From Cyclobacteriaceae bacterium (GTDB lineage Bacteria; Bacteroidota; Bacteroidia; Cytophagales; Cyclobacteriaceae), in assembly GCA_025455225.1 (NCBI GenBank), contig JALOMY010000182.1:1-6251 (forward strand): DNA of 6,251 nucleotides. The letters are read 5' to 3'. Shown here one piece after another: positions 1 through 6,222 of this stretch. Below the pieces are notes generated by a model. That model was not told the origin of the DNA. It did no database searches and saw nothing but the letters and a program-made list of their open reading frames with translations. How positions within the stretch are numbered: position 1 is the stretch's first letter; every line of letters begins with the position of its first letter. The position numbers and the translations under genes were made by a program.

Positions 1-1
1 C

Positions 2-556
2 CGCTTAGGGATTGTCAGGGAGAAATTTCCGGATGCTGAGGTAGTCTTCGGGGTAATTATGGGTACCGGTTGTGGGGGTGGAATAGTTGTACGTAATAAT
101 GTTATTAATGGCCTTCAGGGAATTGCCGGAGAGTGGGGGCATAATTTCCTTGATGAATCAGGTGGAAAATGTTACTGCGGTAAAATCGGGTGTGTGGAAA
201 ACATTATTGCCGGTCCGGCATTGGAACGCTATTATTTCGAACAAAGCGGCAATAAGCGAAAGCTAAAGGAAATAGTGGCACTTGCCAATGGAAAGTCAGA
301 TACCGTTGCCCTGAAGACTATTCAGCGATTAAACGAAATGTTCGGTAAAGCCTTAAGTGTTGTTATTAATATTTTGGATCCGGATGTAATTGTGATTGGA
401 GGAGGGGTAGGAAATATTGAATCGATTTATACCAGCGGAATTGAGCATCTTAAAAAGTATGTATTCAATGACCGCCTTGATACCCCGATTGTAAAGCCCT
501 TACTCGGTGACAGCGCGGGAGTATTTGGTGCAGCTTTTCTAACTGAAAAATTATAA
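2..556 (+). CDS. ROK-family sugar kinase, 5'-truncated by the window start
   Basis: This is the C-terminal 184 residues of a ROK-family protein (glucokinase / N-acetylglucosamine kinase / fructokinase type), which would phosphorylate a hexose with ATP in the cytoplasm. The frame is open from base 2; the ATG at 59 is internal, because the preceding codons already read as ROK sequence leading into the glycine-rich GTGCGGGI segment (about residues 21-28 of the visible part). The ROK zinc signature is complete: GEWGH with His47, then CYCGKIGC with Cys57, Cys59 and Cys64, followed by Glu66. A late IGGGV motif belongs to the second nucleotide-binding subdomain. The catalytic Asp and N-terminal phosphate loop lie upstream of the window, so activity cannot be judged. 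A DNA-binding ROK repressor is possible but cannot be tested here because its helix-turn-helix would be N-terminal. The stop is 2 bp before the PfkB kinase, so the two are surely cotranscribed. The sugar is unknown. Confidence 0.9.
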   Translation, partial: RLGIVREKFPDAEVVFGVIMGTGCGGGIVVRNNVINGLQGIAGEWGHNFLDESGGKCYCGKIGCVENIIAGPALERYYFEQSGNKRKLKEIVALANGKSDTVALKTIQRLNEMFGKALSVVINILDPDVIVIGGGVGNIESIYTSGIEHLKKYVFNDRLDTPIVKPLLGDSAGVFGAAFLTEKL

Positions 557-558
557 TT

Positions 559-1533
559 ATGAAACGTATCGCAGTTGTTGGACCCATCCCGCGAGACCAC
601 ATCGTAACCCATAACGGAGACCTGATTCAGAAATGGGGATGCATTACCCACCCGGTAATTGCACTATCCGCGTTAGCCGGAGATCAACTGGAAATTATAC
701 CCGTAGCCCATGTGCGCAAAGTAGATGTGGATAATGTACGCGAGGTATTTAAAGGCTATAAGGGAATTAATTTAAATCAGATTACATCAAAAAATGACCA
801 GGGTGATATCATCAGCCTTAGGTTCATCGATATGAATAACCGGCTTGAGCGTCAAACCGGGTTTATGGACCCGATTGTTCCGGATGATTTCAAGGATATC
901 CTTAACTGCGATGCCTATGTATTTGTTCCGATCAGCGACTATGAAGTTTCGCTTGATACGCTGAAGTTTATTAAATCGAAAAGTAAAGGACAAATTATCT
1001 TTGATGCGCACGGACCCACCACAGCCTGCTTATTAAACGGTGAGCGCCAACGTAAATTCTGGATCGACCGCGATTTATGGCTTCCCTACATCGATATTCT
1101 GAAAATGAACCTGGAGGAAGCCCATGCATCCTGGTTTAAAAAGGAATACGAAACATCTGATTTCACGGATACCTCGGTAATCGATCGTAAGGAACTGCTT
1201 GAGTTTGCCACGCATTGCCTGGGGTTAGGTGTTAAATGTGTTTATGTAACGGCCGATTCTACCGGATGCCTGGTTTACTATAAGGATAAAGGTAAAGTAT
1301 ATGAAGAAATGGTTCCGGCAGTAAAAGTTAAAGAAGTTATCGATACAACAGGATGTGGCGATTCATTCGCGGGTGGTATAGGATACGGTATTCTTCAAAA
1401 TCCTACCGGGTATATTCAGGCTGCCCGTTATGGAAATGCTCTTGGTGCTCTGCGTACGCAGGGGAAAACATTTTCTGTTTTTAAACCACTAGCCGAAGTG
1501 GATGAAATCCTCCGGAAAACGTACGGAAGCTGA
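559..1533 (+). CDS. PfkB-family (ribokinase-like) carbohydrate kinase
   Basis: A 324-residue cytoplasmic kinase of the PfkB/ribokinase fold, predicted to transfer phosphate from ATP to a sugar hydroxyl. The C-terminal PfkB signature is clear: DTTGCGDSFAGG at residues 262-273, with Asp268 as the expected catalytic base and Gly265-Cys266-Gly267 forming the anion hole (usually Gly-Ala-Gly). Upstream, the segments YVTADSTGCLVYY and KMNLEEA fit the nucleotide-binding half. The N-terminal half is divergent: the usual Gly-Gly substrate-binding signature is replaced by a Gly27-Cys28 region (WGCITHPVIALSAL). Length is normal for the family (about 300-330). The ATG at 559 directly follows the ROK gene stop and has an A/T-rich leader with no Shine-Dalgarno sequence, as is usual in Bacteroidota. 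Having two sugar kinases of unrelated folds side by side suggests a shared sugar pathway, but the substrate is not identifiable. Family is confident; ribokinase, fructokinase or adenosine kinase would each be a guess. Confidence 0.9.
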   Translation: MKRIAVVGPIPRDHIVTHNGDLIQKWGCITHPVIALSALAGDQLEIIPVAHVRKVDVDNVREVFKGYKGINLNQITSKNDQGDIISLRFIDMNNRLERQTGFMDPIVPDDFKDILNCDAYVFVPISDYEVSLDTLKFIKSKSKGQIIFDAHGPTTACLLNGERQRKFWIDRDLWLPYIDILKMNLEEAHASWFKKEYETSDFTDTSVIDRKELLEFATHCLGLGVKCVYVTADSTGCLVYYKDKGKVYEEMVPAVKVKEVIDTTGCGDSFAGGIGYGILQNPTGYIQAARYGNALGALRTQGKTFSVFKPLAEVDEILRKTYGS

Positions 1534-1545
1534 TCTAAAGTCAAT

Positions 1546-1568
1546 AGCCCTGCCCGAACGACAGGGCT
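1546..1568 (+). terminator. Hairpin terminator, possibly bidirectional
   Basis: A perfect 7-bp stem, AGCCCTG (1546-1552) pairing with CAGGGCT (1562-1568), surrounds a 9-nt loop and is followed by CTCTTTATTG on the plus strand. It starts 12 bp after the PfkB kinase stop and lies 26 bp from the stop of the convergent permease gene, where a shared terminator would sit. Flanking CAATA (1542-1546) and TATTG (1572-1576) could extend the stem with a bulge. The T-tract is short and interrupted on both sides, so efficiency is uncertain. Confidence 0.7.
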
Positions 1569-1594
1569 CTTTATTGTATGATCTTGTAAGCTAT

Positions 1595-2791
1595 TTACAC
1601 TGCTTTAATTTCAGTTTTCTCTTTAAAGAAGAATATGAAGTAAAGCATCACGGCAATAGCGATGTAAGCCGGTACAAACCATATCTGCGTCCATTGTTGT
1701 TCACCGTTTACGGTATAGTAATCGGTAGTGAACCCTGAAAACCAGGTACCGATAAACATACCTACACCATAGGTGGCAAAAGTAAACAGCCCCTGGGCGG
1801 CATTCTTGATTTTCTCGCCCGCTTTTTTCTCGGTATACATATAACCCGTTACGAAAAAGAAGTCATAACAGATACCATGCAGAATAATACCTGCGTATAG
1901 CATCCATAAATTGGCATCGGCATTACCAAAGGCAAAGCATACATACCGTAAAATCCAGGCTGTCATTCCCAGTAAAAGCATTTTCTTCACGCCAATGCTG
2001 TTAAAGAGAAAAGGAATGGCAAGAATAAATACCGCTTCTGAAACCTGGCCCAGAATCATTTTACCAGCTGCATTTTCCATTCCAACCAGGTTTAGAAATA
2101 AGTTGGCAAAACCGTAGTAAAATGAAAGTGGAATGCAAACGAGAATAGCTGCAATGAAAAAGATCAGGTAGGGTTTGTCTTTGAATAAAACAAAGGCTTC
2201 AGTTCCTAATGCGCTTGAAGCATCCGAACCGGATACTTTTCCTTTAGGAGGTGTATGAGGCAAAACAAAGCTGATAATTCCGAGTAGGGCAGATGCCGAA
2301 GCAGCCATAATCCAGGTGTTTGGTGTTTTTTCAATTCCCAGAAACCCGATCATCAGCCCGGCAACAATCCAACCAATAGTACCAAATACCCTGATCCAGG
2401 GAAACTGCCTTCCCGGGTCAGCCATTTGCTGAAAGGCAATACTGTTACTAAGAGCAATGGTAGGCATGTATAAAAGAGAGTAGACAACAATCAACCAGTA
2501 AAAGGCAGTGTTGCCGGATATCTGAGTAGCCAGGTACAGGAGAACTGCTCCCACGATGTGAAGAATACCCATAATACGCTGGGCAGCAAAATACCGGTCG
2601 GCTACCATCCCTACAAAGAAAGGGGAGATCATGGTAGCGATTGCCAGTGCACTGTAAGCGGCACCGATTTGTACTCCGGTAGAATCCAGGAAGGTTGACA
2701 TATACGTACCCATTGTAACGTACCACGCTCCCCAGATAAAGTACTCGAGCAGCATCATCAAGGACAATTTGGTAAAGACAATCGGTTTCAT
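1595..2791 (-). CDS. MFS permease, nucleoside:H+ symporter (NupG/XapB-like) family
   Basis: A 398-residue inner-membrane transporter with about 12 hydrophobic segments. The N-terminus LLEYFIWGAWYVTMGTYM (residues 14-31), the loop 2-3 motif GMVADRYFAAQR (61-72), the RVFGTIGW stretch (134-141) after a short cytoplasmic loop, and FYYGFANLFLN (224-234) are characteristic of the NHS family, whose known members carry nucleosides or xanthosine by proton symport. Bacteroidota have many paralogs beside sugar oxidoreductase and isomerase genes, so a sugar or glycoside substrate is as likely as a nucleoside. I chose the ATG at 2791 (MKPIVFTKLS). The frame stays open 64 codons further upstream to a TTG at 2983, but that extension is hydrophilic, unlike any permease N-terminus, and would exceed the family length of about 400-420. 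It runs divergently from the oxidoreductase operon, probably sharing its regulation, and convergently with the kinase pair. Confidence 0.88.
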   Translation of the reverse strand: MKPIVFTKLSLMMLLEYFIWGAWYVTMGTYMSTFLDSTGVQIGAAYSALAIATMISPFFVGMVADRYFAAQRIMGILHIVGAVLLYLATQISGNTAFYWLIVVYSLLYMPTIALSNSIAFQQMADPGRQFPWIRVFGTIGWIVAGLMIGFLGIEKTPNTWIMAASASALLGIISFVLPHTPPKGKVSGSDASSALGTEAFVLFKDKPYLIFFIAAILVCIPLSFYYGFANLFLNLVGMENAAGKMILGQVSEAVFILAIPFLFNSIGVKKMLLLGMTAWILRYVCFAFGNADANLWMLYAGIILHGICYDFFFVTGYMYTEKKAGEKIKNAAQGLFTFATYGVGMFIGTWFSGFTTDYYTVNGEQQWTQIWFVPAYIAIAVMLYFIFFFKEKTEIKAV

Positions 2792-2850
2792 AGGATGGGG
2801 TTTAGTGATGAAAGATAGAAATGCTTTTAAGAATTCTGAATGCTGCTCAT

Positions 2851-2858
2851 CAAAATTA
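2851..2858 (-). promoter_or_regulatory. Possible Bacteroidota -7 promoter element for the permease
   Basis: Read on the minus strand, this is TAATTTTG, a perfect match to the Bacteroidota -7 consensus TAnnTTTG. It lies about 60 bp upstream of the permease ATG, a plausible leader length. The matching -33 TTTG box is weak: only ATG is found at about the right spacing. The call rests on one short motif in A/T-rich DNA. Confidence 0.35.
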
Positions 2859-3091
2859 TCTGAGTGGTTGATGTGGCATTGGATTCCTTTTAATTCCAAA
2901 ACGTATGGCATCAGCTTTCGTGAACAAGGAATATTAGACGTTGATCGCCTTGTGATTTTATCAGTCACTTCAGGGGCATCCAAGAGCCATTTTTGACGAC
3001 CTTAAACGATGGGAATTTGCTTTTGAAAACATCCAAAAAAGAAGAGGTTTTACTGCTTATAAAAACCGATTGAAAAAGCGAATATCACTAT

Positions 3092-3105
3092 TGCAAACGA
3101 TTGCA
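3092..3105. promoter_or_regulatory. LacI/GalR-family-like operator
   Basis: The 14-mer TGCAAACGATTGCA is an inverted repeat with 12 of 14 positions symmetric, made of TGCAA and TTGCA arms around a central CG. The central CG step and the GCAA/TTGC arms are the hallmark of operators bound by LacI/GalR-family repressors. It lies 67 bp before the GTG of the oxidoreductase operon and about 300 bp before the permease start, between divergent transcription units of one apparent pathway. No LacI-family gene is in the window, so the regulator must be elsewhere. Confidence 0.5.
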
Positions 3106-3171
3106 TAAAATCAGCCCTTAAGTGTTCCATCTTTTCAATATATTGCCTGAGAACACTAAACTTTAACGAAC

Positions 3172-4329
3172 GTGAAAAGAAAACTACGAATGGGAATGGT
3201 CGGTGGAGGGAAGGATGCCTTCATCGGATCAATTCACCGGCTCGCAGCCAATATGGATGGACTGATTGAAATCGTGGCCGGTGCCTTAAGCATTAATCCT
3301 GAGGTCGCGAAAGAAAGTGGTAAAATGATTTTTCTTGAAGAGAGCAGAACTTATACAACCTTTGAAGAAATGCTGGAGAAGGAAAGCAAACTTCCGGCTG
3401 ATAAACGAATTGATTTTGTAACCATAGTTACACCCAACTTTGCCCATTATGCACCGGCCGTTATGGCCCTGGAAAAAGGTTTTCATGTTGTTATTGAAAA
3501 GCCCATCACCTTTACGATTGAAGAGGCCAGGCAATTAAAAAAGAAAGTGGATGAAACAGGTCTTCTATTATGCCTCACCCATACTTATTCAGGCTATCCC
3601 ATGGTGCGCCAGGCCCGGGCTATGGTACGTCAGGGTGCATTCGGAAAAATACGTAAGATCATTGTTGAATATCCGCAGGGATGGCTAAGTAAAATGAGTG
3701 AACGGGAAGGCAATGCCCAGGCAGCGTGGCGTACCGATCCGAAACGTTCCGGCAAAGCAGGAGCAATGGGTGACATTGGCACACATGCGGCTCATCTTGC
3801 AGAATTTATTACCGGTTTAAAAATTACACACCTCTGTGCCGATCTAAACATTATGGTGCCTGGCCGTGCGCTGGATGATGATGGAAACGTTTTATTAAAA
3901 TTCGATAACGGAGCTGCCGGAATTCTTACTGCATCGCAGATTGCGGCAGGTGAAGAGAATGCCCTGCGCATCCGCGTATACGGAGAACATGGCGGGCTGG
4001 AATGGGCCCAGCAGGAACCCAATACTTTGTTGGTGAAGTGGCTTGATAAACCAACCCAGATTTTACGTGCTGGCACGAATGGATTTCTGGAGAAGGAAGC
4101 CTTGTTTAATACCCGCACACCCGGAGGTCACCCGGAAGGTTATTTGGAAGCATTTGCCAACCTCTACCGCAATTTTGCGCTAGCCCTTGCAGCTCATATA
4201 GAAGGTCAACCTAAACCGGAATACGTAGATTTTCCTTCGGTGGAAGATGGTATCCGCGGAATGGCCTTCATTGATATGGTGGTGAAAAGCGGACAGAGTA
4301 AAGAAAAGTGGACACCTTTTGAAGTATAA
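3172..4329 (+). CDS. Gfo/Idh/MocA-family NAD(P)-dependent oxidoreductase
   Basis: A 385-residue cytoplasmic dehydrogenase predicted to oxidise or reduce a hydroxyl/keto group of a sugar or cyclitol with NAD(P). The N-terminal Rossmann domain opens MGMVGGGKDAFIGSIHR (residues 7-23), a glycine-rich dinucleotide loop. The family EKP motif is Glu109-Lys110-Pro111, with Lys110 the expected catalytic lysine. The C-terminal domain carries GDIGTHAAH, with Asp201 and His205 at the family's catalytic/substrate positions. Length is typical. There is no signal peptide, unlike the many Tat-exported Bacteroidota paralogs. I accept the GTG start at 3172 because MKRKLRMGMVGGG is the usual short leader; the alternative ATG at 3190 would leave almost nothing before the first beta strand. 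It is the first gene of the rightward operon, and the next gene starts 6 bp after its stop. Substrate is unknown; myo-inositol, glucose and 3-keto-sugar dehydrogenases all belong to this family. Confidence 0.9.
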   Translation: MKRKLRMGMVGGGKDAFIGSIHRLAANMDGLIEIVAGALSINPEVAKESGKMIFLEESRTYTTFEEMLEKESKLPADKRIDFVTIVTPNFAHYAPAVMALEKGFHVVIEKPITFTIEEARQLKKKVDETGLLLCLTHTYSGYPMVRQARAMVRQGAFGKIRKIIVEYPQGWLSKMSEREGNAQAAWRTDPKRSGKAGAMGDIGTHAAHLAEFITGLKITHLCADLNIMVPGRALDDDGNVLLKFDNGAAGILTASQIAAGEENALRIRVYGEHGGLEWAQQEPNTLLVKWLDKPTQILRAGTNGFLEKEALFNTRTPGGHPEGYLEAFANLYRNFALALAAHIEGQPKPEYVDFPSVEDGIRGMAFIDMVVKSGQSKEKWTPFEV

Positions 4330-4335
4330 GCTCGT

Positions 4336-5388
4336 ATGAAAACAATTAAAGGACCTGCTATTTTCCTGGCTCAATTCATGGGCGATGAACCTCCTTTTGA
4401 TGATATAAAAACCATTTGCAAATGGGCAGCTTCACTGGGTTATGTGGGCGTACAAATACCAACCTGGGACGCCCGATGCATTGATCTGAAGAAAGTTGCA
4501 GAGAGTAAAGTATTCGCAGACGAATACCGTGAAACCATCGAGTCATGTGGCGTACAAATCACCGAGCTGAGTACACATTTACAAGGTCAGCTGGTTGCCG
4601 TACATCCTGCGTACGATGTCATGTTCGACAACTTTGCTCCGAAAAACATTCGCGGTAAGTATAAAGAACGGACCGCCTGGGCAATTGAACAGTTAAAGCT
4701 TGCCGCCAAAGCCAGTAAGAACCTGGGATTAAACGCCCATGCTACGTTTTCGGGTGCCTTGTTGTGGCATACGGTGTATCCATGGCCGCAACGACCTGCC
4801 GGTTTGGTTGATGAAGGATTCAAAGAACTGGCAAAACGGTGGTTGCCCATACTGAATGCTTTCGATAAAGCCGGAGTTGATGTTTGTTATGAGATTCATC
4901 CCGGAGAAGATTTGCATGATGGCGTAACCTTTGAGCGCTTCCTTAAGGAAACCGGAAATCATCCGCGAGCCCGGTTATTGTTTGATCCAAGTCACTTTGT
5001 TTTGCAACAATTGGATTACCTTCAGTACATTGACTTCTATCATCCCTATATTAAAATGTTCCATGTTAAAGATGCTGAATTCAATCCAACCGGAAGAAGT
5101 GGTGTTTATGGAGGATTTCAGGATTGGATTGATCGTCCTGGCCGATTCAGATCGTTAGGCGATGGGCAGGTTGATTTTAAATCCATCTTTTCAAAACTGG
5201 CCCAATATAATTACGATGGTTGGGCTGTGCTGGAGTGGGAGTGTTGCATCAAACACCCGGAACAAGGTGCAAAAGAAGGTGCTCCATTTATCAAAGACCA
5301 TATTATCCGGGTAACCGAAAAAGCATTTGATGATTTTGCTTCAGCCGGAAGCGATCGAAAATTAAACCGTAAAATTTTAGGATTATGA
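4336..5388 (+). CDS. Sugar phosphate isomerase/epimerase-type TIM-barrel protein (AP endonuclease 2 / IolE-like)
   Basis: A 350-residue cytoplasmic protein of the xylose isomerase-like TIM-barrel family, whose members isomerise, epimerise or dehydrate sugars, keto-sugars and inositol derivatives using a divalent metal. Probable metal ligands fall at the ends of successive barrel strands: Glu186 in CYEIHPGED, Asp217 in LLFDPSHF (with His220), His243 in KMFHVKDAE, and Glu300 in LEWEC. The N-terminal strand GPAIFLAQFMGDEPPFDDI and the following GYVGVQI strand fit barrel strands 1 and 2. It is longer than the usual 270-300 residues, with inserts around residues 140-165 (TFSGALLWHTVYPWP) and 250-275. 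No signal peptide is seen. It sits between an NAD(P) oxidoreductase (6 bp upstream) and a cytochrome c gene whose ATG overlaps its stop by 4 bp, suggesting translational coupling. A keto-sugar or inosose-type substrate is likely, but the exact reaction cannot be read. Confidence 0.88.
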   Translation: MKTIKGPAIFLAQFMGDEPPFDDIKTICKWAASLGYVGVQIPTWDARCIDLKKVAESKVFADEYRETIESCGVQITELSTHLQGQLVAVHPAYDVMFDNFAPKNIRGKYKERTAWAIEQLKLAAKASKNLGLNAHATFSGALLWHTVYPWPQRPAGLVDEGFKELAKRWLPILNAFDKAGVDVCYEIHPGEDLHDGVTFERFLKETGNHPRARLLFDPSHFVLQQLDYLQYIDFYHPYIKMFHVKDAEFNPTGRSGVYGGFQDWIDRPGRFRSLGDGQVDFKSIFSKLAQYNYDGWAVLEWECCIKHPEQGAKEGAPFIKDHIIRVTEKAFDDFASAGSDRKLNRKILGL

Positions 5389-5774
5389 TATCATTGAAAA
5401 CTGTAACAGGATTAACCCTGGGAATTCTTCTCTTAACCTCCTGCGGAGGATCCAAATCAGAAACTGAAACCTCATCACCACCCGAATTATCAACCGCGCA
5501 GTTAGTTTCAATAGGCAAGACCCTGGTTGATAATTCCGATTGTAAAACATGTCACCACGCCACCAATAAAATCATTGGTCCTTCGCATACAGAGGTAGCG
5601 CAGAAGTATGCGTTTAATGACGAAAACATTAAAATGCTTGCCAGTAAGATTATACAGGGTGGAACAGGTGTTTGGGGAGAAGTACCTATGACACCACATC
5701 CTGATCTATCCCAGGAAGATGCTGAGAAGATGGCCATTTATGTTCTTTCGCTTGATGGTGAAGAAAGAAAGTAA
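5385..5774 (+). CDS. Lipoprotein cytochrome c (c551/c552-like), single haem
   Basis: A 129-residue exported electron carrier. The N-terminus has a hydrophobic signal segment ending in the lipobox LTSC, with Cys20 as the lipidation site, so the mature protein should be anchored to a membrane on the periplasmic side. A Ser/Thr/Glu/Pro-rich linker (residues 21-35) follows. The domain contains one haem-binding motif, Cys53-Lys-Thr-Cys56-His57, then GPSHTEVAQKY (65-75), and the distal axial ligand is probably Met102 in GGTGVWGEVPMTPHP. These are the hallmarks of small class I c551/c552-type cytochromes. Its ATG overlaps the TIM-barrel gene stop (ATGA), and 5 bp separate it from the next gene. Its likely job is to accept electrons from a periplasmic dehydrogenase, possibly a sugar-oxidising flavoenzyme encoded nearby; no such enzyme is visible here. 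Family is confident, partner inferred. Confidence 0.93.
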   Translation: MISLKTVTGLTLGILLLTSCGGSKSETETSSPPELSTAQLVSIGKTLVDNSDCKTCHHATNKIIGPSHTEVAQKYAFNDENIKMLASKIIQGGTGVWGEVPMTPHPDLSQEDAEKMAIYVLSLDGEERK

Positions 5775-5779
5775 CAGGC

Positions 5780-6205
5780 ATGACCCAACTGGTTTTTGAG
5801 AATGAATATGTAATCTGCGAGCTGGATGATTCCCTTCCGGTGTTGAAGCACCGTTGGAAAAAAGAAACACCCGGGCCCATATTTCGCGAAAACCTGGTTA
5901 AAATTCACGAACGCTACCTGGAGTACAGCAAAGAACATAGTCACCTGGCCTGGCTTGCCGATACGCGTGAGTTGGGGGAAGTAGACGAAGAAACCGAGGA
6001 GTGGTTCACAGAAGTTTGGGAGGATTTATTATTCCGTATTGCCGGGGTAAAATTTCATGTCGTGATTTTAAGTGAAGATTTGTTTGCTGAATACCCGATG
6101 GAACGCTTTAAGCTTGAGGCTGAAGAACGATTTAAAGAACTGGAAGTTCAGTTGGGTGTTTTTTCTGATGAAGAGGAGGCCTACGACTGGATTCGTACAC
6201 GATAA
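5780..6205 (+). CDS. Small acidic SpoIIAA/STAS-like protein of unknown function
   Basis: A 141-residue soluble, acidic protein with no signal peptide or membrane segment. Its pattern resembles SpoIIAA-like/STAS-related small proteins common in Bacteroidota: an N-terminal beta region (YVICELDDSLPVLKHRWK), a helix (about residues 35-55), the strand-turn HLAWLADTRELGEV (55-68), a WFTEVWEDLLFRIAG helix, a VKFHVVILSEDLFAEYP strand (about 91-107), and a C-terminal FSDEEEAYDWI helix. The recurrent 'D-R-L-G ... W' and 'F.DEEEA..W' features are what I recognise; there is no obvious enzymatic motif or the conserved phosphorylatable serine of true anti-sigma antagonists. It starts 5 bp after the cytochrome stop and ends 17 bp before the next gene, so it is inside the operon, though a role in the sugar pathway is not evident. 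It could be a regulatory partner or a passenger gene. Confidence 0.72.
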   Translation: MTQLVFENEYVICELDDSLPVLKHRWKKETPGPIFRENLVKIHERYLEYSKEHSHLAWLADTRELGEVDEETEEWFTEVWEDLLFRIAGVKFHVVILSEDLFAEYPMERFKLEAEERFKELEVQLGVFSDEEEAYDWIRTR

Positions 6206-6222
6206 TACCTAAGTTAAAACAC

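Larger units (their letters stand above)
2792..3171. other. 380-bp divergent intergenic regulatory region
   Basis: This spacer separates the permease (leftward) from the oxidoreductase operon (rightward) and must carry promoters for both. It holds one LacI-type operator (3092-3105), one good match to a Bacteroidota -7 element facing the permease, and a perfect AT-rich palindrome CAATATATTG at 3136-3145, whose centre is 42 bp from the operator centre. Plus-strand frame 1 is open from after a TGA at 2953-2955 to a TAA at 3106-3108 (50 codons) but has no ATG or usable start near its beginning. It may be a remnant or chance. I see no tRNA, riboswitch or CRISPR-like structure. Confidence 0.6.

Noticed and set aside
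59..556. ROK protein starting at the ATG at 59
   Set aside because: The frame is open to the window edge and upstream codons continue ROK-like sequence into the glycine-rich motif, so this Met is internal.
1502..1738. Plus-strand open frame across the kinase end, terminator and permease end
   Set aside because: It overlaps the end of the PfkB gene, runs through the hairpin and is antisense to the permease, so it is not a plausible gene.
2792..2983. N-terminal extension of the permease to a TTG codon at 2983 (64 extra residues)
   Set aside because: The extension is hydrophilic, unlike NHS permease N-termini, and makes the protein too long; the ATG at 2791 gives a normal start just before the first membrane helix and leaves room for a promoter.
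3139..3146. TATATTGC as a -7 promoter element for the oxidoreductase operon
   Set aside because: It has two mismatches to TAnnTTTG and no TTTG box at the right upstream spacing, so I do not call a rightward promoter.
3792..4118. 108-codon minus-strand open frame inside the oxidoreductase gene
   Set aside because: It lies wholly antisense to a well-supported gene and its translation has no recognisable family; it is a shadow of the real coding frame.
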